Shown piece after piece: positions 24,699-32,585 of a DNA stretch of 33,489 nt; the stretch's first letter is position 1; the number at the start of each line of letters is the position of its first letter. The notes beneath the pieces are model-generated. The model worked only from the letters and a program-made list of their open reading frames with translations. It was not told where the DNA came from and made no database searches. The DNA is from Pirellulales bacterium (GTDB taxonomy: Bacteria; Planctomycetota; Planctomycetia; Pirellulales; Thermoguttaceae), in the NCBI GenBank assembly GCA_016929515.1, contig JAFGIR010000250.1, positions 1 to 33,489 on the forward strand. The letters run 5' to 3'. A program made the translations under genes and the position numbers.

Positions 24699-25679
24699 TC
24701 AAGCGGCCTTGCCTCGCGCTCGGTCGAGCCATGCGGAAAAACTCAGAATCGTTGGTGATTCGCCGCCGGTTTCCGGCGCATCGCAATCCTCTTCAAGGAT
24801 CTGATTCAGCAGCGAGGGCAGCTTCCGAGGAATCTGAGCGACGGCCCATTGCCTTTCGCGGACGCGCTGAAGCAGGGCGTCAATCCGTTCTTGGTAGAGA
24901 TCGCACTGTCCGCGACGCAGGGCCTCGGTGACGATTCGGATCTGTTGAGGATCGCGGCCGAGGCAATAGACCACGCCCGGATGCCGATAGATGGCCTCGC
25001 CGAAACAGAGCACGGGCACACCCCTTGCGAGGCTCTCCAATGCGCTCGAAGAATTGATGCAAGCCACGGCGCGCGCATTCGCCAACGCCTCGGACAGAGA
25101 ACTCGATCGATCCCACCGCCCACCGAGCTTCTCGATGAGCTGGGTCAATTTCCGACTCGCCGGATGGTGCGGATGGGCGCGAATGCGAACCGGCAAACGC
25201 GAGTAGGCACAAAGATCTCGTACGAATTCGACCATCGAGGGATACCACGGCGAATAATGAGAAAGCTGCGTGTCCCGCTCGAACTGCAGAATCACGAGCA
25301 GATCTTCCGCGTCGGGAACCCGCAGAGGCGTTCGTTCGCGGCAATCGATGGGTTCGAGACACCAGCTTACGCCGGCATTGACCCCTTGGGGATCGATCTG
25401 AAACGTGTCGCGTTGAGGATACCAACCCAATTCAGCAAAGAGGATCTTGGCTCCTCTCCGACGCAGTTTCGCGAGCGGTCGCCCGTACTTGGCAATCATG
25501 CCGTTCCAGACGATGGCCACGTCGCACCGGGGTAACGACCGGCTGCAGGTCGTTCGTCCGGAAACGGGTCCTCGCCAGCGGTACACTTCGTGACCAAGCC
25601 GCTCGCAACCCTCCGCCAGGGCATCCAACGGTCCGACACAACGGGGTCCACGACGGGCTTCAATAACAATGTGACTCAC
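24699..25679 (-). CDS. KpsS/KpsC-like capsule biosynthesis transferase
   Basis: A 326-residue protein from GTG 25679, preferred over an ATG at 25730 because an AGAGGGGG ribosome-binding site lies about nine bases upstream and because the ATG would overlap the preceding gene. VILQFERDTQLSHYSPW and RIRAHPHHP, then INSSSALESLARGVPVL and FGEAIYRHPGV, match the second half of the Capsule_synth family (KpsS/KpsC), including the NS(S/T)xxLExL and G-x-AIY stretches. In the characterised enzymes these transfer Kdo from CMP-Kdo to the lipid anchor of group 2 capsules. The N-terminal third is less alike. It lies 17 bases downstream of the GT29-like gene, so both are probably made together. A related glycosyltransferase of another specificity is possible. 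Confidence 0.72.
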   Translation of the reverse strand: MSHIVIEARRGPRCVGPLDALAEGCERLGHEVYRWRGPVSGRTTCSRSLPRCDVAIVWNGMIAKYGRPLAKLRRRGAKILFAELGWYPQRDTFQIDPQGVNAGVSWCLEPIDCRERTPLRVPDAEDLLVILQFERDTQLSHYSPWYPSMVEFVRDLCAYSRLPVRIRAHPHHPASRKLTQLIEKLGGRWDRSSSLSEALANARAVACINSSSALESLARGVPVLCFGEAIYRHPGVVYCLGRDPQQIRIVTEALRRGQCDLYQERIDALLQRVRERQWAVAQIPRKLPSLLNQILEEDCDAPETGGESPTILSFSAWLDRARGKAA

Positions 25680-25696
25680 GGTGAAACGCCCCCTCT

Positions 25697-26455
25697 TCAG
25701 GCAACTCTGTTTGATTCGGCGTTCGGCCACAGGTACCGCGACATGACCGCGTCCAGCGTGACCTTGCCGCTTCGCACGGGCGCGGCCAACAGACGCTGCA
25801 ACAGGTGCTTCTCGGCCGCGGGATCATGCAGCGTCGCGGCGTCGATGCCGGTGTGGCAAAAGTAGTGGCTTGGACCCTCGAAGAACGAAAACCCGGTGAT
25901 GAAGATTGGTCCGCTCAGCGGCGCCAGCACTTCCAGTGCCCAGAGAATGGCCATCATCCCGGTCGTGGGATACTTGCCGATCCGCGAGGTCCACTCGGAG
26001 AACGTGGCGATCGACGGCACATAGACGACGCGTCGGCCGAGTTTCCCCATTCCCAAGGTGATGTGCTGGCCCATGCGGTTGACGATTCGCCGCCGCCGCG
26101 ATTTTCGAAAAACGTTGGGCCGTGAAGAAACGATGTGGTCGGCCAAAGCAATTTCCGGATTGTCGAAGCAAATCGTCTTCGGAGAGAAGTTGGTCATCCA
26201 AATGTCCAGACGGCGACCCACCGCGTGCTCGAAACCAGCAAGCTGAAAGTTGTTCATCCGCACGACCAGATCGTGTTGGTCGATGTAGGACCCGGCCGAC
26301 AAATCGCGCAAATAGCCGGCATTTCCCACAATCGCGATCGAGCGGCCGCGCATGGGCCAGTCCAAAACAAAATCATCCCATGGGCAGACGCGCATCGCCC
26401 GCTGCTTCCATAAATAGGGCAGATTGCCGACGAAACCCGAAACACGCAGCCTCAT
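25697..26455 (-). CDS. GT29 family (sialyltransferase-like) glycosyltransferase
   Basis: A 252-residue protein with GGAG six bases before the ATG. All four sialylmotifs can be placed. Motif L at about 38-90: RSIAIVGNAGYLRD, then IDQHDLVVRMNNF and AGFEHAVG. Motif S at 163-190: PTTGMMAILWALEVL, then GPIFITGFSFF. Motif III: SHYFCH (His197). Motif VS: HxxxxE at His210 and Glu215. His210 is at the place of the catalytic base of ST3Gal1. The two cysteines that form the L-S disulfide in animal enzymes are absent (Ala41 and Leu178 region), and there is no membrane anchor, which fits a cytoplasmic enzyme. Family members transfer sialic acid from CMP-sialic acid. Donor and acceptor here are unknown. 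The KpsS-like gene follows directly. Confidence 0.85.
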   Translation of the reverse strand: MRLRVSGFVGNLPYLWKQRAMRVCPWDDFVLDWPMRGRSIAIVGNAGYLRDLSAGSYIDQHDLVVRMNNFQLAGFEHAVGRRLDIWMTNFSPKTICFDNPEIALADHIVSSRPNVFRKSRRRRIVNRMGQHITLGMGKLGRRVVYVPSIATFSEWTSRIGKYPTTGMMAILWALEVLAPLSGPIFITGFSFFEGPSHYFCHTGIDAATLHDPAAEKHLLQRLLAAPVRSGKVTLDAVMSRYLWPNAESNRVA

Positions 26456-26776
26456 CCGTTACTCCATTCGCCGAGGCGAATTAAGACTCCTCCATTAGCT
26501 ACGGAATGCCTACTATCTCATCGACGGTAGGGATATTGCGGATTAGGCAAATTCCAAGGCGCGTCCGCGATGAAACCCGGTTCGCGCGAACCTCCTCGCC
26601 TATGAAGACCAGTGGGCGTCAATTTGGGTAATCTGCGGTTGCAGGGAAGCAGAGAATGAAGAACCAAGTGAGGTGGCGAGAAAAGACCGCTTCCCTACGC
26701 AGCGCGGCTCGGTCTTGAGGACGCGCGGCTCGGTCTTTTGAATTGCCGGACGGCCTGGCCCTCGGCTATTCGTTCC
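26456..26776. other. Intergenic region with tandem repeat and terminator-like arms
   Basis: A 321-base stretch between two minus-strand genes. It holds the repeat and inverted arms at 26682-26739. The promoter of the GT29 unit should lie in the right part of the interval up to the terminator, but no clear boxes were seen. No gene is supported. Confidence 0.35.
26682..26739 (-). terminator. Terminator-like inverted repeat with tandem 15-mer
   Basis: GCGCGGCTCGGTCTT occurs twice (26702-26716 and 26723-26737), 21 bases apart. AAAAGACCG (26682-26690) is complementary to the CGGTCTTTT at 26731-26739, and in part to the first copy. Read on the minus strand, the right-hand arm comes first and the structure ends in CGGTCTTTT, about 40-95 bases after the stop of the upstream gene at 26777. 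Two alternative hairpins are possible. It probably terminates that gene. Confidence 0.4.
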
Positions 26777-28579
26777 TTATTCAAACCGCACGTCGTCGCC
26801 CGACGGGTTTGAGCCGTAGGTCGCCCCACCGTTGTCCTGCCCGTCGGGGCCCACGCTGTAAAGCAAGTAGCCGTTGGCCGTCCGCCCATATTTCGGCGGC
26901 CCGCCGCTGAACGGGTCGGCCGGTATCGTGCGAAGCTCCTCGATCCGCTCGGGATACTGCCCATGCGTTTCGCGGTAGTCTTCCAGGGCCAATTCGATCA
27001 GCAGCAGCCGAAATCTGGCCCGGCTGCGTTCGCCCGCCCGCCCGCAAGCCTCCATCGTTGGCGCGTTCTGGCCCGTCAGTCTATCGATGTAATAATACAG
27101 CCGGCCGGGCCACCCAAAGGCGTTTTGCGTCCAGAGATCGTCACGGAGTTGACAGGCGTCAAACGACTCGCCCACTTCGCCCAACTCATGCAGCGTCGCG
27201 AGCAATTCTTGTCGCAAAGCGGCCCGCATGGCCGCGACGTTCGCGTCGAGGTCCTGGGTTCCGATGCCCTCGATCGCAATGCCGACAAGCCAGTCGACGA
27301 TCAGCCCGCCGCGCGCGAACGCGCGGCCCAGCCGGATCGTGTCGACGTGCCACTGAGTTGCCTGGTCGAGATCGCCGTTGATTCGCGCCGCCTCGCCCGC
27401 CGCACGCATGGCCCGCGCGAGTTGCCTTGCATGTTGAATATCGTCATGCCTGGCAGTGAACCCCGACTGCTCATACGTCAGCGGCACCAACGACGGCAGA
27501 TCGAGCGCTCTGTGGGCCGCGACGAGCAATTCGTGGTGCTGCCGCTCGAAGTCGATGAACTCTCGTGGTTTGGCACGTTGTGCCTGGGGAAGCGATGGGT
27601 CATCGTCGGGTACGGTGACTTTTTCCAGTTTCTTTCCCAACACAACGAGTTGCGTGTAGCCGTTCGGCTCGGGCAAGACGGTCTCGGGCACCGTCGGCGC
27701 CGTCATCAGGACGCCATACGTCCAACCAAGTGGAACGAACAAGATGAGGCTCAACAACACCAGCCCTGCCCGCGCCGGCCAGCGAAGCCACGGCCGGCGT
27801 CGGCCGACGGCGTCACCTTGCGGCGCGGCCATCTCCCGAAATTCCCGGCCGAAACGTGATGCACGCAGCAGCGCCAACCACGCGACCATCAACACGAGCG
27901 CGAGCATCGAACACATGAAGAGCGTTTCGTCAAAAGTCATGCTCGGCGCGACAGGCCCCGTCGCCGGCCAAGGCGCCGCGCTTCGTTGGTGCGGCCAGAG
28001 CGAACCCGACTTGAAAATCCATCCCAAAACGGCCATCACCGCCGGAAAGACAACAAACAACACGATTAGACGAATCCACAGCCGGCGCCGGCCAAGGACG
28101 ATCCAGGCCGCCAGCAACGTCACGACTGCGCCCACGCCGCCAAGAATCAGAAAAAACCCCCACGGAACCATCGTCGGACGGGCGGGCCACATTCCCAGGC
28201 ATTCGAGCAAGAAGTCCCACGATTGCCAAACCTTGCCCGGCACGCTCGCGCCGGCGGCCGCAATCGCGGCGACGACTACCGTTAGAATCAGCAGATCGCG
28301 CAGGCCGAATTGCCACACCGGCCGGCCTTCGGCCCGGGCACGCCATCGCCGGGCAATCGCCAACCCGGGCACGGCCACGAGCAGTTCAACAACGCCAATC
28401 ACCAGCGGCTCGTAGGCGGGCACGAAGAGCAGCAGCGACAAGGTCGCGCCGACGGCGACGACACGCACGAACCAATGCCCTCGGCCCAACGCGATCCAAA
28501 CGGCCGACAGACCGACCGACGTGATCAGCAGCAGGCTCAGCAATGCAAAGACAAATAGGTGCGTTCCGTAGTCAGACAT
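26777..28579 (-). CDS. Eight-span membrane protein with prepilin-like C-terminus
   Basis: A 600-residue protein. The ATG at 28579 has AGAGGAA six bases upstream; a longer in-frame start at 28810 adds 77 low-complexity residues that overlap the dtd gene and is rejected. Eight hydrophobic spans lie at about 8-31, 36-54, 58-76, 93-112, 139-162, 168-188, 219-239 and 270-290. FGLRDLLILTVV before the fourth is a planctomycete-type motif, from memory. The last 310 residues are soluble and helical, ending YPERIEELRTIPADPFSGG, then PKYGRTANGYLLYSVGPDG. This end resembles the C-terminal part of type II secretion pseudopilins. Function unknown; the planctomycete proteins I recall with this ending are unassigned. 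Confidence 0.75.
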   Translation of the reverse strand: MSDYGTHLFVFALLSLLLITSVGLSAVWIALGRGHWFVRVVAVGATLSLLLFVPAYEPLVIGVVELLVAVPGLAIARRWRARAEGRPVWQFGLRDLLILTVVVAAIAAAGASVPGKVWQSWDFLLECLGMWPARPTMVPWGFFLILGGVGAVVTLLAAWIVLGRRRLWIRLIVLFVVFPAVMAVLGWIFKSGSLWPHQRSAAPWPATGPVAPSMTFDETLFMCSMLALVLMVAWLALLRASRFGREFREMAAPQGDAVGRRRPWLRWPARAGLVLLSLILFVPLGWTYGVLMTAPTVPETVLPEPNGYTQLVVLGKKLEKVTVPDDDPSLPQAQRAKPREFIDFERQHHELLVAAHRALDLPSLVPLTYEQSGFTARHDDIQHARQLARAMRAAGEAARINGDLDQATQWHVDTIRLGRAFARGGLIVDWLVGIAIEGIGTQDLDANVAAMRAALRQELLATLHELGEVGESFDACQLRDDLWTQNAFGWPGRLYYYIDRLTGQNAPTMEACGRAGERSRARFRLLLIELALEDYRETHGQYPERIEELRTIPADPFSGGPPKYGRTANGYLLYSVGPDGQDNGGATYGSNPSGDDVRFE

Positions 28580-28667
28580 GAGGGTTCCTCTTCTATGTTG
28601 AAACGTGGTGCGTGCAAGCACACACCCTACCTCTTTGTCAGATCGCGGTGCGTGCTTTTCACGCATC

Positions 28668-29135
28668 CTACTTCTGCCGCCGGGGGCGGTTGAGTTCCTC
28701 GGTGTCCAGCAGGATCGTGACCGGGCCGTCGTTGACCAGTTCGACTTCCATGTGTTGCTGGAATTGGCCCGTGGCGACCGTGACGCCTTGGCTGCGGACG
28801 TGTTCGGCAAACGCTTCGTAGAGCGACTCGGCCCGGTCGGGCGGCGCGGCGGCCGTGAAGCTGGGGCGGCGGCCCTTGCGGCAGTCGGCCAAAAGCGTGA
28901 ACTGACTGACGACCAACATCTGGCCCGCGATCTCGCTCAGATCCAGGTTCATCTTCTCCTCGGCATCCTCGAAAACCCGCAAGCCGATGATTTTTTCGGC
29001 CAATTGGCGGGCTTCGTTCTCGGTGTCTTGCTGGCCGACACCCAAGAGCACGACCAGTCCCCGGCCGGCCTGGCCCACGAGCCGGCCGCCGACGGTGACC
29101 TTCGCCCGACTGACGCGTTGAACGCACGCTCGCAT
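28668..29135 (-). CDS. dtd: D-aminoacyl-tRNA deacylase
   Basis: A 155-residue protein; ATG 29135 has GAGG nine bases upstream and matches the family start [11 protein letters not shown]. The 33 residues of an upstream in-frame extension are not part of the family. SQFTLLAD (77-84) and NDGPVTI (135-141) are the two signature stretches; the latter holds the Gly-cisPro that enforces chirality across the dimer interface. The enzyme removes D-amino acids, and in some bacteria Gly-tRNA(Ala), from mischarged tRNA in the cytoplasm. The length is exactly typical. It is divergent from the histidine phosphatase, 91 bases apart, and precedes the eight-span membrane protein on the same strand. Confidence 0.93.
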   Translation of the reverse strand: MRACVQRVSRAKVTVGGRLVGQAGRGLVVLLGVGQQDTENEARQLAEKIIGLRVFEDAEEKMNLDLSEIAGQMLVVSQFTLLADCRKGRRPSFTAAAPPDRAESLYEAFAEHVRSQGVTVATGQFQQHMEVELVNDGPVTILLDTEELNRPRRQK

Positions 29136-29226
29136 GCCGATTTTCCTCGCCTGCGGATTTCCAGACCTTTTCGAAACGCTACAATAGCGACCAGAATACC
29201 ACAACCGGCCGCCAGGGAACAGGAAC

Positions 29227-29877
29227 ATGCCCACGCACGACTCGACGCTTTGCTACTTGGTTCGCCACGGCGCGACGGACAACAACGAGCAGAAGCCGCC
29301 CGTCCTCCAGGGCCAGCGGCTCGACGTCGGGCTGTCGGACGCCGGGCGGGACGAAGCCGACCGGGCGGCCGGGTGCCTGGCCTCACGGCGCGTCGACGCG
29401 GTCTATTCGAGCCCGCTGCGTCGCGCCGTCGAAACGGCCCAGGCAATCGCCGACCGCCACGACTTGCCGGTCGAGGTGATCGATGGGCTGATCGAGGTCG
29501 ACGTCGGCGAATGGGAAGGCTTGGATTGGAATGCAATCATGCGCGCCGATCCCGACGCCTACGAGGCATTCATGACCGACGCCGGGGCTAACCCTTATCT
29601 GGGCGGAGAGTGTCTTCGCGAGGTCTTGGATCGGACCACGCCGGTGCTCGACGGACTATTGAGGGACAACCTGGGTCGCCACGTCGTCGTCGTGGCCCAC
29701 AACGTGGTCAACCGTGCCTATCTCACGCGCTTGCTCGGCATTCCGCTGGCCCAATATCGTTCGATTCCGCAAGACAACTGCGGGCTCAACGTCATCCGGT
29801 TTCGGGCGGGCAAGGCGTCGGTGATGACGATCAACAGCGTCTTTCACCTGGCAGGCCGTGGAGCGTTGGGCGGGTAA
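29227..29877 (+). CDS. Histidine phosphatase (phosphoglycerate mutase-like)
   Basis: A 216-residue protein. [10 protein letters not shown] carries the RHG signature with His14 as the phospho-acceptor. [12 protein letters not shown] (61-72) has the second Arg, and EVDVGEWEG the acidic residue that acts as proton donor. The second histidine is His158 in VVAHNVVNR, where Asn replaces the usual Gly after His. Such enzymes dephosphorylate small metabolites or phosphoglycerate; cobalamin and ribose phosphates are other known substrates. The exact reaction cannot be read from the sequence. A weak AGGA precedes the ATG, and a TACAAT at 29180-29185 may be its -10 box. Confidence 0.87.
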   Translation: MPTHDSTLCYLVRHGATDNNEQKPPVLQGQRLDVGLSDAGRDEADRAAGCLASRRVDAVYSSPLRRAVETAQAIADRHDLPVEVIDGLIEVDVGEWEGLDWNAIMRADPDAYEAFMTDAGANPYLGGECLREVLDRTTPVLDGLLRDNLGRHVVVVAHNVVNRAYLTRLLGIPLAQYRSIPQDNCGLNVIRFRAGKASVMTINSVFHLAGRGALGG

Positions 29878-29936
29878 CTCGCTGCCCCCGAAGCACGTAG
29901 ATCGCTCCCTCGCGGCCCCGGCTCGGTTGAAAATGG

Positions 29937-30923
29937 TCACGGCTTGGTTTTCGGCGTGGCTGCGGCCCGGGCCTTGAGACGTGCGATGTAGCTTTCGGTC
30001 ACGTCGGAGAAGTCGACCGCGTTGTAGTCGAATTCCGCAGGCCTGATCGAGCTGTTCACCGCGACTCTCAAAAACTGTATGACCATGCCCGATCGCCTAG
30101 CCTCCGGTGAATCGCGTGGGCCGTCGGGTCCTTCCTGAATTTCGGATCGGCGATACTCGACGCGATAGGGGAATAGATCTTCCTGGCCCAACGTGAGCAT
30201 CACGTGACTCGGAAGATGGGGTGGGAGTTTCGAGTAGTCGATCTCTTTGCCACTGTCGATCGCCTTCTTCTGGTCGGGCAAGATGGCCACGAGCCGGTCG
30301 GGCAACCAGCGGCCACGCAACTGCCAGACAGGTTCGTCCAGCAGACGTGTCTCGCCGAGCACCTCGAAGTGGAAATTGCGTCTCAACTCCCGCAACGTTC
30401 CGGCCAAACCGCCCATGCCGATCGTGCTCGTTAACGGCGAGACCAACGGCAAATCGTTGCCCGAGCCGAGTTCCTGCGCAAGCCGTTGCATGTCGACTCG
30501 GGTGAGTTTCTCTTCGTTCAACAACCGGCGATAGGACCAGAGATAGCGGCCGTCGCAGACTTGCACCAGTACGCCCATTTTCTCACCCAGCGGCATTCTC
30601 AATTCCACGCGGACCTTGGGAAAAGGACCGGAGCGTTCCTCGCGATAATTCCCCGTACCCCCCAATTGCTTGCCGAAGAGGTCAACCCGGCAACCAAGCT
30701 CGGCAGCAATCGAATGATAGCCTTCGAGCGTCGCGATCGAGTCGGCGAGCATTGCGTCGGTCTGCGGTTTCGCGCCGGAGTTGAAGGCGTTTGCCGGACT
30801 TCTTCTGTTGTGAGACAGACGCGTTGAGGACTCCACGTTGGCATCCCGCGCGAGAATCTGGGAAGTGCATGCAACCAGGAGAACAAAGGCTAGGTAGGGT
30901 ATTTCGGGCAGTTTGGTCTTCAT
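29937..30923 (-). CDS. Exported protein of unknown function
   Basis: A 328-residue protein. ATG 30923 begins a signal peptide (MKTKLPEIPYLAFVLLVACT, cut near ILA-RDA). A much longer in-frame reading reaching 32552 runs antisense to the lipoprotein gene and is rejected; ATG 30959, adding 12 residues, is a possible start. No ribosome-binding site is clear for either. After a short linker, repeated beta-strand stretches (YHSIAAELGCRVDLFG, KVRVELRMPLG, VLVQVCDGRYLWSYR) recall the LolA/LolB-like fold of lipid-binding periplasmic proteins, but the match is loose. Residues 250-300 are strand-rich (FPYRVEYRR). Function unknown. It is divergent from the lipoprotein gene, with 336 bases between the starts. 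Confidence 0.6.
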   Translation of the reverse strand: MKTKLPEIPYLAFVLLVACTSQILARDANVESSTRLSHNRRSPANAFNSGAKPQTDAMLADSIATLEGYHSIAAELGCRVDLFGKQLGGTGNYREERSGPFPKVRVELRMPLGEKMGVLVQVCDGRYLWSYRRLLNEEKLTRVDMQRLAQELGSGNDLPLVSPLTSTIGMGGLAGTLRELRRNFHFEVLGETRLLDEPVWQLRGRWLPDRLVAILPDQKKAIDSGKEIDYSKLPPHLPSHVMLTLGQEDLFPYRVEYRRSEIQEGPDGPRDSPEARRSGMVIQFLRVAVNSSIRPAEFDYNAVDFSDVTESYIARLKARAAATPKTKP

Positions 30924-31259
30924 TCTAGGGGTTGTGCCGGTTTTACCAAAGAATCGCATTGTATTAGGCCGACCAATAGACCTCAGGGAAAGCATTGCGC
31001 AACCGTGGCAAGGGAACCGACTCCCGCGAAGTCTGCCAGGGCAGTCTGCGTGAGGAATCCCTGACGGCCGCATTGTACGGCGTGCCTTGACGAGGGTCCA
31101 CGTCAATCGAGAGTCGATGCGGATGTGGTTTTTCAAATCAGTCCAGGATGAAACCCGGTTTTTCGATGGGGGCGTATCCAGTTGATCAAAATCTGGCCCG
31201 AACGCGACCGGCCGGTTGTTCCGGCGCGCAACTCGGGCAGCCAGGGAGGGGGAATACCC
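30924..31259. other. Divergent promoter region with an inverted repeat
   Basis: This 336-base stretch separates two divergent exported-protein genes. TTGACG-N8-CGTCAA at 31087-31106 is a dyad of operator size. A TTGACG within it could be a -35 box, but the expected -10 (AGAGTC) is poor. No gene is supported. Confidence 0.4.
31087..31106. promoter_or_regulatory. Operator-like inverted repeat
   Basis: TTGACG (31087-31092) and CGTCAA (31101-31106) are exact complements eight bases apart, which would place the half-sites about 1.4 helical turns apart. It sits midway between the divergent starts at 30923 and 31260 and could be a regulator site for either gene. No regulator gene is adjacent. Confidence 0.25.
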
Positions 31260-32456
31260 ATGAAATACGCTGTAGTCCTTTTGATGGTTGTGGTGGCTTT
31301 GGTCGGTTGCCGAGGGCCAAACAGCAACAGCTTGCCGCCAGCCCAATCGTTGCTTGGCCAGAACACGTTGCCCCCGGCCGACATGCTGATGCATCCGGGT
31401 CCGGGCGTGGACGGGCCAGGTCCCGGCGTCATGGTTCATCAACCATGCGCGCCGACGCCCAACTCCTCGTCCCAGGTCGGTTTTCTCGGCCCGGACGGAA
31501 TGGCCGTGAGCTGGGACGTGTCGATGGCGGGCCAGTTCGATTCGGAACCGCTGATTTGCCCGGGGCGTTATAACTTCCCGCAAGGCGCCATCTATCGGCT
31601 CAAGCTGACGAACATCCCAAGCCGCCCCGGCGTCGAACTCTATCCGACGCTCGAAGTGGGTCCGGTGATGCCGCGGACGGCGGCCTTCCTCGCCCACAAC
31701 CACATTCCCGTACAATTCACCGAAGAGGACTTCGATCAGGTTCTCAACGGCAACTTTGTCACGAAAGTCATCTACCTGCCCGATCCCGACTTCCAAGAAA
31801 TGGCCCTGGCCGGCGTCGAGACACTCGTGAGCACGCGTCTCGATCCGGGCGTCGATCCGATCATCGAAGCGGATCGCCGCGGATCGATCATGGCGATCGT
31901 CCGGTTGGGCAACAAGGACTTGGAGATGCCCGGCGAAGCCACCGACGCGGGCGGCGTTGTCCCGGCCTCGTACAGCACGTCGTGCGACTGCAACGGCGTG
32001 CCCGGTGCCCCGCAACCGATGGGCATGGGCAGCGCCGGCACGATGCCGATGAATTACATCTCGGGCGTCACCGGACCTCAATATGGAATGCCGATGAGCG
32101 CGACGCCGATCGGACTGCCCGGCCCGCCGCACGTTCCGTTGGGAATTCCCGCAGGCCTCCAGAAACACGTGATCAAGAATCACACGTGCGTCAAGATGCC
32201 GAAACCGGTTCGTAAGATGACGATCGACGTGAAACAGACGCCGGGCATGAGCTATCCGAAACCGGTCAACCACATCAAGATTCGCGAGCACACGTCCGGA
32301 GGCTTGGGCCTGTTCCGTCAACCGTTGACCGACAAGGTCGAGTGCATCGGACCGGACTGCGAGGGCGTCCCCTGCGAGGAAACGCCTTGCGAGGAAGTCC
32401 CCTGCGAAGAAGACCCCGGTTGCGGCTGCTACGCTCCGACCACGGAGTGCCAATAA
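31260..32456 (+). CDS. Lipoprotein with Cys-rich tail, paralogue of the next gene
   Basis: A 398-residue lipoprotein; ATG 31260 has GGGAGGGGG about eight bases upstream and a signal peptide ending in LVGC (Cys17). A Pro/Gly-rich linker leads to a domain (about 70-240) with GFLGPDGMAVSWD, then IYRLKLTNIPSRPGVELYPTL and FTEEDFDQVLNGNFVTKVIY. This domain is shared with the next gene. Residues 250-330 are Met/Pro/Gly-rich. The tail has about nine Cys, in PCEE repeats. These could bind metal or form disulfides with other envelope proteins. I know of no function. It probably sits in the envelope facing the periplasm or the outside. Confidence 0.75.
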   Translation: MKYAVVLLMVVVALVGCRGPNSNSLPPAQSLLGQNTLPPADMLMHPGPGVDGPGPGVMVHQPCAPTPNSSSQVGFLGPDGMAVSWDVSMAGQFDSEPLICPGRYNFPQGAIYRLKLTNIPSRPGVELYPTLEVGPVMPRTAAFLAHNHIPVQFTEEDFDQVLNGNFVTKVIYLPDPDFQEMALAGVETLVSTRLDPGVDPIIEADRRGSIMAIVRLGNKDLEMPGEATDAGGVVPASYSTSCDCNGVPGAPQPMGMGSAGTMPMNYISGVTGPQYGMPMSATPIGLPGPPHVPLGIPAGLQKHVIKNHTCVKMPKPVRKMTIDVKQTPGMSYPKPVNHIKIREHTSGGLGLFRQPLTDKVECIGPDCEGVPCEETPCEEVPCEEDPGCGCYAPTTECQ

Positions 32457-32585
32457 CGACGGCGGCGGCCGAATGAACAACCACAAAATCAGCCCAGGGG
32501 TGGGCCTGCCGACGGGCCCGCCCCGACTTTTCACGAAAACGTCACTCGTCACCTCTCATCTCCAACAACTACGCGATCCGTGACA

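Noticed and set aside
26963-27859. 298-residue plus-strand frame
   Set aside because: Antisense to the eight-span membrane protein gene; no ribosome-binding site and no domain.
31147-31160. 14-mer GATGAAACCCGGTT shared with 26569-26582
   Set aside because: One or two shared 14-mers are expected by chance in a window of this size, and the genes around them have opposite orientation.
30924-32552. Long minus-strand extension (to 871 residues) of the exported protein gene
   Set aside because: It runs antisense to the lipoprotein with clear lipobox and ribosome-binding site; its composition is His/Arg-rich and has no domain. The signal peptide at 30923 marks the true start.
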